From Sinorhizobium fredii USDA 257 (GTDB lineage: Bacteria; Pseudomonadota; Alphaproteobacteria; Rhizobiales; Rhizobiaceae): 64,000 nt of DNA. The notes beneath the pieces were generated by a model. That model ran no database searches. It was not told the DNA's origin and saw only the letters and a program-made list of their open reading frames with translations. The DNA is taken from the NCBI RefSeq assembly GCF_000265205.3, contig NC_018000.1, positions 2,170,001-2,234,000 on the forward strand, written 5' to 3'. Position 1 is the stretch's first letter. Each line of letters begins with the position of its first letter. The position numbers were made by a program, and so were the translations under genes. Shown in pieces: positions 24,323 to 34,466 of this stretch.

Positions 24323-25387
24323 TCACTTCGTCCCGGCCGGCTCCGCGACCGGAGCCGCCGGCGCCTTGCGCGCCACCGTTCCCCTCCTGCGCTGCGCATA
24401 GCCGGCGATCCCGATCGCGACGAGCAGCGTGACGCCGTTGAACAGCGGTTCGACGAAGAACGAGCCGCCGATTTGCTGGATGCCGGAGATGCCGACCGCC
24501 AGAATGATCACACCGATCATCGTGCCCCAGACATTGACGCGGCCGGGCTTGATGGTGGTCGAGCCGAGGAAGGCTCCGACCAGTGCCGGCAATAGATATT
24601 CGAGACCGACGCTTGCCTGGCCGATCCGGAGTTTCGAAGCGAGCAGCACGCCGGCAAGGGCTGCGAGCGTCCCCGAGGAGATGAAGGCGCCGATGACGAA
24701 GCGGCGAACCGGAATGCCGTTCAGCGCCGCCGCCTTGGGGTTGGCGCCGATCGCGTAGACATAGCGGCCGATCGGCAGATATTCGAGCACGAGCCACAGC
24801 ACCAGCGCCAGGACGAGGACATAGAAGCCGGTAATCGGCAGGCCGAGCACCATCGTGCCGTTCAAGGAATAGAAGCCTTCCGGCAGGACCCCGACGACCT
24901 GCCGCCCGCCGGTGTGCCAGAGCGCCAGCGCATAAAGGATGGTTCCGGTGCCGAGCGTGGCGATGAAGGAGTCGATCCGCGCCACCTCGACGAGCAGGCC
25001 GTTGAGGAAACCGGTAAGCGCGCCGAGCAGCAGGACGATCATGACGGCGATCGGCCAGGGGACGCCGAACATCGTCTGCAGGCTTATCGCCAGGATGTGC
25101 CAGAGGACGATGCCGTAGCCGACCGTCAGGTCGATGCGTCCGGAGGCCATCGGGATCATCGCCGCCAGCGACAGGATGGCGATGATCGCCTTGTCGGAGA
25201 TGATCGAGCGGACATTCAGGACGGTGGGAAAGGTCTGCGGCAGGAGCAGCGAGAACAGCACGACCAGCAACAGCGTCAGGAGGACGAGGCCATAGACCGG
25301 CAGGAAACGTATGAGCTTCTGCGCCAGACTGAGGCCGGCAAGCTCCCCTCTTGTCGGTTCAAGCGCGGTGGATTCGATCGACTGCAT
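24323..25387 (-). CDS. Sugar-type ABC transporter, permease (RbsC/BPD_transp_2 family)
   Basis: A 354-residue membrane protein from ATG 25387 with about nine helices. Typical blocks are PMASGRIDLTVGYGIVLWHIL, RIDSFIATLGTGTILYALALW, GRYVYAIGANPKAAALNGIPVRRFVIGAF, and SVGLEYLLPALVGAFLGSTTIKPGRVNVWGT. It forms the pore for the RbsA-type ATPase encoded 16 bases upstream. The C-terminus is an Ala/Pro-rich tail. Confidence 0.88.
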   Translation of the reverse strand: MQSIESTALEPTRGELAGLSLAQKLIRFLPVYGLVLLTLLLVVLFSLLLPQTFPTVLNVRSIISDKAIIAILSLAAMIPMASGRIDLTVGYGIVLWHILAISLQTMFGVPWPIAVMIVLLLGALTGFLNGLLVEVARIDSFIATLGTGTILYALALWHTGGRQVVGVLPEGFYSLNGTMVLGLPITGFYVLVLALVLWLVLEYLPIGRYVYAIGANPKAAALNGIPVRRFVIGAFISSGTLAALAGVLLASKLRIGQASVGLEYLLPALVGAFLGSTTIKPGRVNVWGTMIGVIILAVGISGIQQIGGSFFVEPLFNGVTLLVAIGIAGYAQRRRGTVARKAPAAPVAEPAGTK

Positions 25388-25403
25388 CTTCTTCTCCCGG
25401 AAC

Positions 25404-26900
<1,497 letters not shown>

Positions 26901-26933
26901 GCGCTCCTCCCAAAGCGGCGGTTGAGGAGGAGC

Positions 26934-26953
26934 CTATGTTATCGATAACATAG
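26934..26953. promoter_or_regulatory. LacI operator of the Rbs-type operon
   Basis: CTATGTTATCGATAACATAG is a perfect 20-base palindrome, 34 bases upstream of the rbsA-type start codon. Its 14-base core equals the operator at 22045, which links this operon to the LacI-family regulator at 22110. Confidence 0.75.
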
Positions 26954-26997
26954 TGGTCAAGGGGGATGTTGAACACGCGCCTGATCAGCCGAAACCA

Positions 26998-27591
26998 TCA
27001 CAGGCCCGCCCGCCTCACCCGGAGATTGTTTTGCACATAGGAGACGCCGGAAACGGCTTCTGCGCAGTCCTCCGCCCGCCACTTGTCTTGGCGGCTCGAA
27101 ACCAAGCCGCCCAGCGTCACCTCGCCACCCGCAACCGAGACTTCGATGTCGGAGGCGTCGAGCCATGGGTCTTCGGTCAACCGATCGTTGAGGTCTTCCT
27201 CGATCCGCGAGTCTGATCGTTTGTACCCGCGCGGTCCTTTGCCCCGGAAGCGCCCATCTTCGTCGCGGCCCCTGCGGGCGCCTGGCCAATCCTCTTGACC
27301 GGACCGGTTCCGGAACGGCGGCGCATTCTCGTAAGGATCGAAGGAACCGAGCTCCTCGATGCGGCGCTTTAGATCGGCGCGTCGGCCGCGAAAGTCGCGG
27401 CCACGATCCGAATGTCGCAGCGCGTCCGCGAACCAGGCGCCTTCGCCACTCTCGTCGCCGCTGCGAAGCCACCGCTCCTCGTCAGGCGCTCTGTCGCGGA
27501 ACCGTCCACCCTGTCCGCCGTAGTCATGGTCGCGCCGCGGCTCCGCGCGCGTCGCGTTCCGCCTGTTGTGGCCATGCCAATCGTCTTTCAT
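26998..27591 (-). CDS. BON-domain protein
   Basis: A 197-residue protein. Residues about 1-120 are Arg/Asp/Gly-rich and probably disordered. The C-terminal 75 residues are a BON domain: RIEEDLNDRLTEDPWLDASDIEVSVAGGEVTLGGLVSSRQDKWRAEDCAEAVSGVSYVQNNLRV. No signal peptide is seen, so it may be cytoplasmic, unlike OsmY. Such low-complexity BON proteins in rhizobia are often stress-induced. It lies downstream of the DUF1236 gene on the same strand, separated by a terminator-like hairpin. Confidence 0.8.
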   Translation of the reverse strand: MKDDWHGHNRRNATRAEPRRDHDYGGQGGRFRDRAPDEERWLRSGDESGEGAWFADALRHSDRGRDFRGRRADLKRRIEELGSFDPYENAPPFRNRSGQEDWPGARRGRDEDGRFRGKGPRGYKRSDSRIEEDLNDRLTEDPWLDASDIEVSVAGGEVTLGGLVSSRQDKWRAEDCAEAVSGVSYVQNNLRVRRAGL

Positions 27592-27611
27592 CCACCCTCC
27601 TCCATCTGTGT

Positions 27612-27645
27612 TCGAAAAGAGGCCCGCCGGACGATCCGGCGAGCC
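27612..27645 (-). terminator. Hairpin terminator after the DUF1236 gene
   Basis: The minus strand reads GCTCGCCGGA-TCG-TCCGGCGGGC followed by CTCTTTTCG: a long GC stem with a short T run, 19 bases beyond the DUF1236 stop. Its T run is weak, so some read-through into the BON gene is likely. Confidence 0.6.
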
Positions 27646-27663
27646 TAGTTCACGCTCAAATCG

Positions 27664-28398
27664 CTAGGCCAGGATGATGACGATCTTCAGCGACGACGGC
27701 TCGACGATGACGATCCGGCCGTCCGCCAAGACGAAGAACAGATAGCCCTCGTATCTCGGCACGATCTTGATGATGCGGGCCGGAACCGGCCTCAGCTTGA
27801 CCTTTACGGTTTCGGGAACGGCAACGCCGACGGAAACGTCGAAATCAACGTCGATGGGCTCGACCTTCTCTTCCTTGATGATCTGAGTGATCTCGGTCTT
27901 CTGCTCCACCGTCACGTCGACATCCGTGGACGAACCGGTGGCCTGACCCTCCTGGGTCTGCTGCGATTCGTCTTCGCCCGATTGCTGCTGGGTTTCGCCC
28001 TGCTGCTGCTCGGTCTCGGATTTGGATGCATCACCATCGGACTGCTGCTGATCGGAGCTATCCTGGCCTTGCTGCTGCTTCTGTTGTTGCTGCGTGCCGG
28101 TTTCCTCTTGCTGCTGTTGATCCGGCTGCTGCTGTTCGGTGCCGCCCTGCTCGGCCTGCGGCTGTTGCTCGCCTGACTGGCCCTGCTGGCCCTGGCCGGT
28201 CGCCTCGCCACCCTGTTGGGTTGCTCCGTCTTGCGCGTCGGGTTGCTGGCCCTGTTCGGCCCCGCCTTGCGGACATTCCGTGCCAGCCGGACATTCCGTG
28301 GACTGACCTTGCGCCGGTTGCTCCGTCTGCGCGAGCGCCGGCCCGTAGGCCACACCCAGGCTCAAGGCAAGGGCACTCTTGATGAGGATACCTTTCAT
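27664..28398 (-). CDS. DUF1236-domain secreted protein with Gln-rich low-complexity region
   Basis: A 244-residue protein from ATG 28398 (MKGILIKSALALSLGVAYGP) with a signal peptide probably cut after ALA. Residues about 25-155 are a low-complexity stretch rich in Gln, Glu, Gly and Ser, with CPAGTECPQ near its start. The C-terminal part (TEITQIIKEEKVEPIDVDFDVSVGVAVPETVKVKLRPVPARIIKIVPRYEGYLFFVLADGRIVIVEPSSLKIV) is DUF1236, common in rhizobial periplasmic proteins. An RpoE2-like promoter stands upstream, suggesting general stress control. Confidence 0.82.
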   Translation of the reverse strand: MKGILIKSALALSLGVAYGPALAQTEQPAQGQSTECPAGTECPQGGAEQGQQPDAQDGATQQGGEATGQGQQGQSGEQQPQAEQGGTEQQQPDQQQQEETGTQQQQKQQQGQDSSDQQQSDGDASKSETEQQQGETQQQSGEDESQQTQEGQATGSSTDVDVTVEQKTEITQIIKEEKVEPIDVDFDVSVGVAVPETVKVKLRPVPARIIKIVPRYEGYLFFVLADGRIVIVEPSSLKIVIILA

Positions 28399-28792
28399 TG
28401 ACTGTTCTCCAACCTCACAGTCCCTTCCGGTCGCCAACCACGAGGCGAAAGGTTTGTTCCCTAGAGGTTCCGCACCTGTCGTAATCCGTAAGGAGTAGGG
28501 CAGGTTATTTCGTTCCCGAACCGTTGCTCCGCTGTTCGTACCTATTTCAGCCATTCATTGTGGAGGCGGCGAGCCGCGTCGATGGCGCGGTTTCGCCCGG
28601 TTGGAACGTGCGCAGGCCGAGTTGAACGCCAGGCTCAAGACGGGAACGAAAATGAAGTAAGATCTGGCGGCGATCGCTTCGGCATTGAAACGGCGGCATG
28701 CGGGACTATTCGTGCGCGCACTCTGCTCGTAGGCCGGCCGCTGCGATCCCGCGCCGACTCTTGCGCGGGCCCTTGCGCGACGATGATTGGTC
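28399..28792. other. Gap between DUF1236 and SDR genes
   Basis: No gene supported. It holds the RpoE2-like promoter at its left end. The rest is GC-rich with no clear signal. Confidence 0.35.
28436..28460 (-). promoter_or_regulatory. RpoE2-like (ECF sigma) promoter of the DUF1236 gene
   Basis: On the minus strand GGAAC, a 16-base spacer and GGTT match the alphaproteobacterial general-stress sigma factor consensus (GGAAC-N16/17-CGTT). The -10 element ends 38 bases before the ATG. Confidence 0.45.
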
Positions 28793-29497
28793 TTACACGG
28801 AGCGGGTCAGCCCGCCGTCGACACGGATATTCTGGCCGGTGATATAGCCGGCGCCCTCGGAGGCGAGGAAGGCGACGGTGGCGGCGATCTCCTCGCTCGT
28901 CCCGTAGCGCTTCATCGGCACGCTGTCGCGCCGGGATTCGGTTGCCGGCAGGCTGTCGATCCAGCCCGGCAGCACGTTGTTGATGCGGATGTTGTCCTTC
29001 GCATAGCTGTCCGCATAGATCTTCGTGTAGGCGGCGAGGCCGGCGCGGAAAACGGCCGAGGTCGGGAACATATCGGAGGGCTCGAAGGCCCAGGCCGTCG
29101 AAATGTTGATGATCGAGCCCGAGCCTTGGCTCTGCATGACCGGGGTCACCAGCCGCACCGCGCGGATGACGTTCATCAAATAGGTGTCGAGGCCTCTGTG
29201 CCAGTCGTCGTCGCTGACTTCGATAATCGGCGCGCGCGGTCCATGGCCGGCGCTGTTGACGAGCACGTCGATCCGCCCCCAGGTGGAAATGGCAAGATCG
29301 ACGAGCTTTTTCAGGTCCTCGTTCGACTGGTTCGAGCCGGTGACGCCGAGGCCGCCGAGTTCCCGCGCCAGCGCCTCGCCCTTGCCGGAGGAGGAGAGCA
29401 CCGCAATCCTGTAGCCATCCGTGGCGAGCCGGCGCGCCGCCGCCGCCCCCATGCCGCTGCCGCCTGCCGTGACGAGCGCCACTCTATTCTCTGTCAT
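28793..29497 (-). CDS. SDR-family protein lacking the classical catalytic triad
   Basis: A 234-residue short-chain dehydrogenase fold: VTAGGSGMG (TGxxxGxG nucleotide loop) near residue 10, NSAG at 81-84, and INNVLPGWIDS after the active site. The classical catalytic residues are changed: counting from the family spacing, Ser becomes Thr134, Tyr becomes Ser147 and Lys becomes Arg151 (SAVFRAGLAAYTK). Thus it may bind NAD(P) without normal dehydrogenase chemistry, or use another mechanism. Divergent from the LysR regulator at 29606, which likely controls it. Confidence 0.82.
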   Translation of the reverse strand: MTENRVALVTAGGSGMGAAAARRLATDGYRIAVLSSSGKGEALARELGGLGVTGSNQSNEDLKKLVDLAISTWGRIDVLVNSAGHGPRAPIIEVSDDDWHRGLDTYLMNVIRAVRLVTPVMQSQGSGSIINISTAWAFEPSDMFPTSAVFRAGLAAYTKIYADSYAKDNIRINNVLPGWIDSLPATESRRDSVPMKRYGTSEEIAATVAFLASEGAGYITGQNIRVDGGLTRSV

Positions 29498-29605
29498 GTC
29501 CAGTCCTTTCGCGGGAGATTGCCTGAAAATTCGGCCGAGTTTGACATGGCGCGCGGTCCGGGTCTAAGCAGAAAAATACTCTCGTGCCTGTAGGAAAACT
29601 ACTGG

Positions 29606-30514
29606 ATGGCTGGCGGACAAGGACCCTACACACTTCCCCCTCTGAACGCGCTCCGGATGTTCGAGAGCTCGGCGCGCCACCTGAATTTCCGCGTCGCGTC
29701 GGAGGAGCTGGGCGTCACACAAGGGGCCGTCGCGCAGCAGGTGCGCGCTCTCGAGCAGCATCTGAACACCAGGCTCTTCGATCGCCGCGCTCGGGGTCTC
29801 GAACTGACCGAGGCAGGCCGGCGCTACATGAAGCCGCTGCAGCGTGCTCTGTCGCTGATTTCGGACGCCACGCAGGAACTGAAACCCGCAACGACCGTCG
29901 TGACGATCAGCGTGACGCCGTCCTTTGCGGCGAAATGGCTGATCCCGCGCCTCGGCAAATTCTCCGATTCGAACGCCGACACGCAGGTGCAGGTGCTTGC
30001 GGGCAACGGGCTTGCAAATTTCCAAAGCGACGGGGTCGATCTCGCCGTCCGCCAGACGAAGCCGCCCTTCGGGCCCGGGCTGACCGGCGAACTGCTGTTT
30101 CCTATGCGTTTCATTGCGGTCTGCAGCCCTACCATCGTCGCCGAAAGCCAGATCCGTACCGTCGAGGATCTGACGCGGCACGTGCTGCTCCACGACGCGC
30201 ACGGCATGTGGCCGGTGTTCCTCGAGCGCGCCGGCGTTGCGGCGGACGTCAGGACCCTCAAGTCGCTGCGGTTTTCGCACAGCTCCTTGGCGATCGATGC
30301 CGCCGTGTCCGGCCAGGGCATCGCGCTCGCCACCGAGGCGCTCGTTGAGGACGATCTTGCTGCCGGGCGCCTCTGCCGCCCCCTCGACTTTGCCGTGACC
30401 GACGAGCTCGGCTTCTACATCGTCCATCCGCGCAGTCCCCACAAGGCCGGGCATGTCCGATCGATGCGGGATTGGCTCCTCGCCCAAAGCCACGGCAGCC
30501 GCCAGACGCCATGA
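29606..30514 (+). CDS. LysR-family regulator (GcvA-like)
   Basis: A 302-residue regulator with an N-terminal winged HTH (LNALRMFESSARHLNFRVASEELGVTQGAVAQQVRALEQHLNTRLFDRRARGLELTEAGRRY) and a substrate domain of the GcvA type (ISVTPSFAAKWLIPRLGKF, GVDLAVRQTKPPFGPGLTGELLF, ISGQGIALATEALVEDDL-like block). It is divergent from the atypical SDR gene with a 108-base gap, the classic LysR arrangement, so it probably regulates that gene. Confidence 0.85.
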   Translation: MAGGQGPYTLPPLNALRMFESSARHLNFRVASEELGVTQGAVAQQVRALEQHLNTRLFDRRARGLELTEAGRRYMKPLQRALSLISDATQELKPATTVVTISVTPSFAAKWLIPRLGKFSDSNADTQVQVLAGNGLANFQSDGVDLAVRQTKPPFGPGLTGELLFPMRFIAVCSPTIVAESQIRTVEDLTRHVLLHDAHGMWPVFLERAGVAADVRTLKSLRFSHSSLAIDAAVSGQGIALATEALVEDDLAAGRLCRPLDFAVTDELGFYIVHPRSPHKAGHVRSMRDWLLAQSHGSRQTP

Positions 30515-30784
30515 AGACCTGGACAAGGACGATTCCCGGTCGGCGCCGGCGACATCTGCGCAAATCGGATGTTCCAACGCGATCCGGCTATCGGCGAGCA
30601 GTATTATTTACCGAAGTCTAATGTTTTCAATGGACCATAGGCTCGGTTCGGTTTTGCTCGCATTGCTGATGGGTTTGGCGACAGATCGCTGCGGCCCTGC
30701 CGCGGAGCGGAGCTCGGACCGGAATTAAGGCCGCAGGTGAACCTCGCGTTGCCTTCTCGGTGCGGTGTGGTCCTGAGCAAATTG

Positions 30785-33163
30785 ATGAATACGCATTCGG
30801 TAGAAAGCCGCTTCATACTGATCGTTTCCAGCGCTCTCTTGCTGTTGATCGCGCCGCTCTTCGTGCTTTTCTTCTATCTCTCGAATGAGCGCGCCTATCG
30901 CGACGTCATCGATCACGGCCAAGTCCTGCTCAAAGCCAATTCGCTGGCCCTTGGAAAGCCGCTTTGGGATTTCGACGAGGAGAGCGTCCGGCAGATCGCC
31001 AGTACGATCCTCGCAGACCGTTCGGTGGTTTCCGTCCGTGTTTACGAGGTCGCCGGCGGGCTCAACGTCAGGCTGCCGGAGCGCTCCCGCGATAAGGATC
31101 CGCCCGGGCAGATTCTCTCCACCCCCGTCCATTATCACTCAGTCGATGGAATCAAGACGGTCGGAAGTCTGGAGATTGCGCTGCGTCAGCGCGACCTCCG
31201 CTCGGATTTCGAGGTCGACGATGCCGTCTATATCGGCATCTTCCTGTTTGCGATCGTGATCATCACGGCGGCGGCAATCCTGGGCAACCGCATGATGGTG
31301 ACGCGGCCGCTGCTCCGCCTGACACACGCTATCGACGCGACGCGCCGGCTCGGATCCCGCCATCTGGTGGACTGGGTATCCGCCGACGAAATGGGAATGC
31401 TGGCCGCCAACTTCAACGAGATGCAAGCGCGTCTCGCCCAGGAGGAAAACGATCTCAAGCGCGCCCACCAGAAGACGACGCGCATCTACAATCTGACGCC
31501 GGCGAAGCTCTATTCCATCGACGACGACGATCGCCTGACGGCGGTGAGCGACTATTGGCTGCTCGCCACCGGCTACGATCGCCACACCGTTGTCGGCCGC
31601 GCCTTCACCGATTTTCTCGACCCGGCGACGCGCGCCGCCTACGAAAACCGCAAGCGGCAGGCGAGCGAGGACGTGGAAGCCGCCACCGTTACTGTCAAGT
31701 TCCGATGCGCCGACGGCCGCCTGATCGACGTTCTGATCAAAGAGGTGCAGGCTCTGGAGGCGGGCGAAACCCTGTCGCTGGCCGTGATGACCGACGTTAC
31801 GGAACTGAAGACGGCGGAACAGCGCAACCATGTTCAGGCGATCACCGATCATCTGACCGGCCTCCTCAACCGCCCTGGCTTCGAGATGGCGCTCGATGCG
31901 GCGATCCGGCAGACCGCCGAAGACGGCGGAGAACTCGCCTGCCTGCTCATCGACCTCGACCGCTTCAAGCAGATCAACGACAATCTCGGCCATGCCGCCG
32001 GCGACGAAGTGCTGCGCCAGATCGCCGGCCGCATCCGGGCGCAGGTGCGCGGCGAGGATAAGGTCGGGCGACTGGGCGGCGACGAATTCGTCGTGTTGAT
32101 TCCGGCAAGCAAGGCGCAGAACGCCGCGCTGCAGATCTCCGAGCGCATCGCCGCCGCCTGCGCGGAGCCGGTCATCGTCGACGGCAACACGCTGTCGCTG
32201 AGCGCCAGCATCGGCATCGCGCTCTATCCGATACAGGCGATAACCGCCGCCGAACTGCTGCAGAAGTCGGACATGGCGATGTATGCCCGCAAGCACAATG
32301 GCAAGAACGGCGCGAAACTGTTCGACCCGAGGATGGCAAGCCTTGCTCAGGAACGGCTGAAGATCGACACCTATATCGAGGAGGGGCTGCGGCAGGACTG
32401 GTTCGACGTGCATCTCCAGCCGATCGTCGATCTCAAGGTCGGGCGGATCGCCGGCTTCGAAGCGCTGATGCGCCTCAACCATCCCGAACACGGCGTGCTG
32501 CCGCCGGCGGATATCATACGGGTCGCCGAAGAGACCGGCGCGATCCTCAGGATCGGCGAGCGCATCTTCGAGAAGGCCGTCGCCCACCTGGCCCGCCTGA
32601 CGTCCGTTCCGGGCCTGGAAAATGCCTATCTGGCCGTCAACTTCTCGCCCCTGCAATTTTGCCCCAAACTGCCGGCCAGCACCGTTTCCACCTTGATGAA
32701 ATGGGGGATCACCCCCAGCCGCATCGTCATCGAAATCACCGAAGCGGTGTTGATGCACCACAGCCCCGATATCCGCGACGTACTCGGCGCTCTGAGCAGC
32801 GCCGGAATGAAGATCGCGCTCGACGATTTCGGCACGGGCTATTCCTCGCTCAGCTACCTCGTTCATTTCCCGGTCAATATCATCAAGATCGACCAGGCCT
32901 TCACCCGATCGCTGACGGACGAAAGCGAAATGGTCCGCCGGCGGGTCCGCAAGCTGGTCGCCGGCATTCATACGGTGGCGAAGGAGCTGAACTGCCAGGT
33001 CGTCGCCGAGGGGATCGAAACCGAGGAGCAGCTGAACGCGCTCCTCTCCTTGGACGTAAACTCAGGGCAAGGTTATTTCCTCGGGCGCCCCCAGCCCGTC
33101 GGCGCAATTCTATCCGGACTCGAATGCGAGCAACGGCCGTTGCTGGCCGTGCCAAGGACCTGA
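30785..33163 (+). CDS. Membrane-bound PAS-GGDEF-EAL cyclic-di-GMP enzyme
   Basis: About 792 residues from ATG 30785, which puts the first membrane helix (FILIVSSALLLLIAPLFVLFFYL) near the N-terminus; GTG 30737 would add 16 residues. Then come a periplasmic sensor (about 120 residues), a second helix (YIGIFLFAIVIITAAAIL), a HAMP-like linker, a PAS domain (KTTRIYNLTPAKLYSIDDDDRLTAV), a GGDEF domain with intact GGDEF, and an EAL domain with FEALMRLNHP, NFSP, EITEAVLM, DDFGTGYSSL and KIDQAF. Both activities look possible. Its stop is two bases before the next gene, a solute-binding protein, suggesting that the periplasmic domain reads that protein's ligand state. Confidence 0.88.
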   Translation: MNTHSVESRFILIVSSALLLLIAPLFVLFFYLSNERAYRDVIDHGQVLLKANSLALGKPLWDFDEESVRQIASTILADRSVVSVRVYEVAGGLNVRLPERSRDKDPPGQILSTPVHYHSVDGIKTVGSLEIALRQRDLRSDFEVDDAVYIGIFLFAIVIITAAAILGNRMMVTRPLLRLTHAIDATRRLGSRHLVDWVSADEMGMLAANFNEMQARLAQEENDLKRAHQKTTRIYNLTPAKLYSIDDDDRLTAVSDYWLLATGYDRHTVVGRAFTDFLDPATRAAYENRKRQASEDVEAATVTVKFRCADGRLIDVLIKEVQALEAGETLSLAVMTDVTELKTAEQRNHVQAITDHLTGLLNRPGFEMALDAAIRQTAEDGGELACLLIDLDRFKQINDNLGHAAGDEVLRQIAGRIRAQVRGEDKVGRLGGDEFVVLIPASKAQNAALQISERIAAACAEPVIVDGNTLSLSASIGIALYPIQAITAAELLQKSDMAMYARKHNGKNGAKLFDPRMASLAQERLKIDTYIEEGLRQDWFDVHLQPIVDLKVGRIAGFEALMRLNHPEHGVLPPADIIRVAEETGAILRIGERIFEKAVAHLARLTSVPGLENAYLAVNFSPLQFCPKLPASTVSTLMKWGITPSRIVIEITEAVLMHHSPDIRDVLGALSSAGMKIALDDFGTGYSSLSYLVHFPVNIIKIDQAFTRSLTDESEMVRRRVRKLVAGIHTVAKELNCQVVAEGIETEEQLNALLSLDVNSGQGYFLGRPQPVGAILSGLECEQRPLLAVPRT

Positions 33164-33165
33164 CA

Positions 33166-33888
33166 ATGAAACAGCTCTTCTTCTTGATACCATTTCTCTT
33201 CCCGCTGGTTGCCCAATCGGCGGACGTGAAATTCGTGACCGAGTCCTACCCGCCCTTCAATTTTCGCGAGGGCGAAGTCTATAAGGGCGCTTCCGTCGAG
33301 CAGGTCCGGCTTCTCATGGAGGATGCCGGCCTCCCATATACGATGGAGATGATGCCGTGGGCTCGGGCGCTTTTCCTGGCCGAGAATCACGAGATGCATT
33401 GCGTCTTCACCACCGTCCATAACAAGGAGCGCCACGGCCGCTTCAAATGGGTGGAACCTTTGCTGAAGAGCCGCACGGTGCTGATCCGCAAGGCCGGTTC
33501 GCCCGCCAATCCGAAGTCGCTCGACGAGGCCAAAGCCTTCAAGGTCGGCACGCAGCGCGACGACTTCACCCAGACCATTCTCGAGGAAAACGGCTTTCCG
33601 CGGATCGACCTCGCCACGGACCTGGAATTGACACTCAAAAAGCTTCTGACCGGCCGCATTGACCTGATGCCGATCTCGGAGAAATACTTCGACAAGCTGA
33701 AGCGCGAGGGAACACCCATCGAATCGACGGTGGTCCTTGCCGAGGACATCTACTCGATCGCCTGCAATCCCTCTGTACCGGACGAATTGATCGGCCGCAT
33801 GCAGAAGGGCCTCGACAAGGTCATTGCCGATGGAACGCAAGCGCGTCTTTTCGAGACATACGGCCTCGCGACCGACGAGCAGAAGTAA
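33166..33888 (+). CDS. Stand-alone periplasmic solute-binding protein (SBP_bac_3-like)
   Basis: A 240-residue protein with a short signal peptide (MKQLFFLIPFLFPLVAQSA) and an amino acid-binding-type fold: VKFVTESYPPFNFREGEVYKGASVEQVRLLMEDAG, MMPWARALFLAENHEMHCVFTTV, SLDEAKAFKVGTQRDDFTQTIL, and a C-terminal GLDKVIADGTQARLFETYG. No permease or ATPase accompanies it. It is translated directly after the GGDEF-EAL gene, so it is more likely a sensor subunit for that enzyme than a transporter part. Confidence 0.8.
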   Translation: MKQLFFLIPFLFPLVAQSADVKFVTESYPPFNFREGEVYKGASVEQVRLLMEDAGLPYTMEMMPWARALFLAENHEMHCVFTTVHNKERHGRFKWVEPLLKSRTVLIRKAGSPANPKSLDEAKAFKVGTQRDDFTQTILEENGFPRIDLATDLELTLKKLLTGRIDLMPISEKYFDKLKREGTPIESTVVLAEDIYSIACNPSVPDELIGRMQKGLDKVIADGTQARLFETYGLATDEQK

Positions 33889-34466
33889 GCCGCTGTCTCA
33901 GCCTACACCGTCGTGCGTCGTTTCAGACGCACAACGCTTCAAGCACTCACCGCGCATGACTGACGCTCCCGATTTTCGCCGGCATATCCGGCGATGTGCG
34001 ATCGCTGGTGGCGTGGGTGAGCGCCGCCACCGCTGCCGTACCGACGGCAGTCTTGGTGAAACCCGACAAGCGATTTCTCGCTGCCGGATCAAAACCGGAT
34101 CGTTCGCTTCGAATTTACTGTGCCTTGGATGCTCTTTGTGCGAAAGTCGAAGTCTCATCAGCATATTGCATGGTAGCACGAAGGTTTCCCTGACGGCGGG
34201 ACGAACATATCGAGCCGCAAGCGTATACGAAGTGCTCCTATCTGCCGCGATTGCGGCTAGCGGCGCTTCCCGCTCGTGATGAATGCTGAGCGTGGCGAAC
34301 ATCCAGTGACGAACGTCCAGTGATAATGATTTCGCGACAGCAATTGTGCCTCGGCCTTAGAACGCGTTCCGGTAACCCGAATTGGCTTGCAAGTTCGTGC
34401 AGGCCGCAAGTGGGATGACCCGTTCTCCTCTTCCAGCGGAATGGGTTCTCGACGGCGGAGGTTCCC
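33889..34466. other. Gap upstream of phosphoketolase
   Basis: About 580 bases with no supported gene. A tandem 14-base repeat, CGAACATCCAGTGA (34296-34309) and CGAACGTCCAGTGA (34310-34323), lies 144 bases before the phosphoketolase start. The A+T content is somewhat raised in places. The phosphoketolase start has GGAGG just upstream. Confidence 0.4.

Noticed and set aside
24276..24797. Long N-terminal extension of the Rbs-type binding-protein frame
   Set aside because: It is antisense-like low-quality sequence overlapping the permease gene; the signal peptide begins at 24275.
31139..32971. 610-codon minus-strand frame opposite the first GGDEF-EAL gene
   Set aside because: Mirror frame of a clearly real gene, with no recognisable domain.
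34296..34323. Tandem 14-base repeat upstream of phosphoketolase
   Set aside because: Only two copies, not palindromic, no link to a regulator; could be a small duplication.
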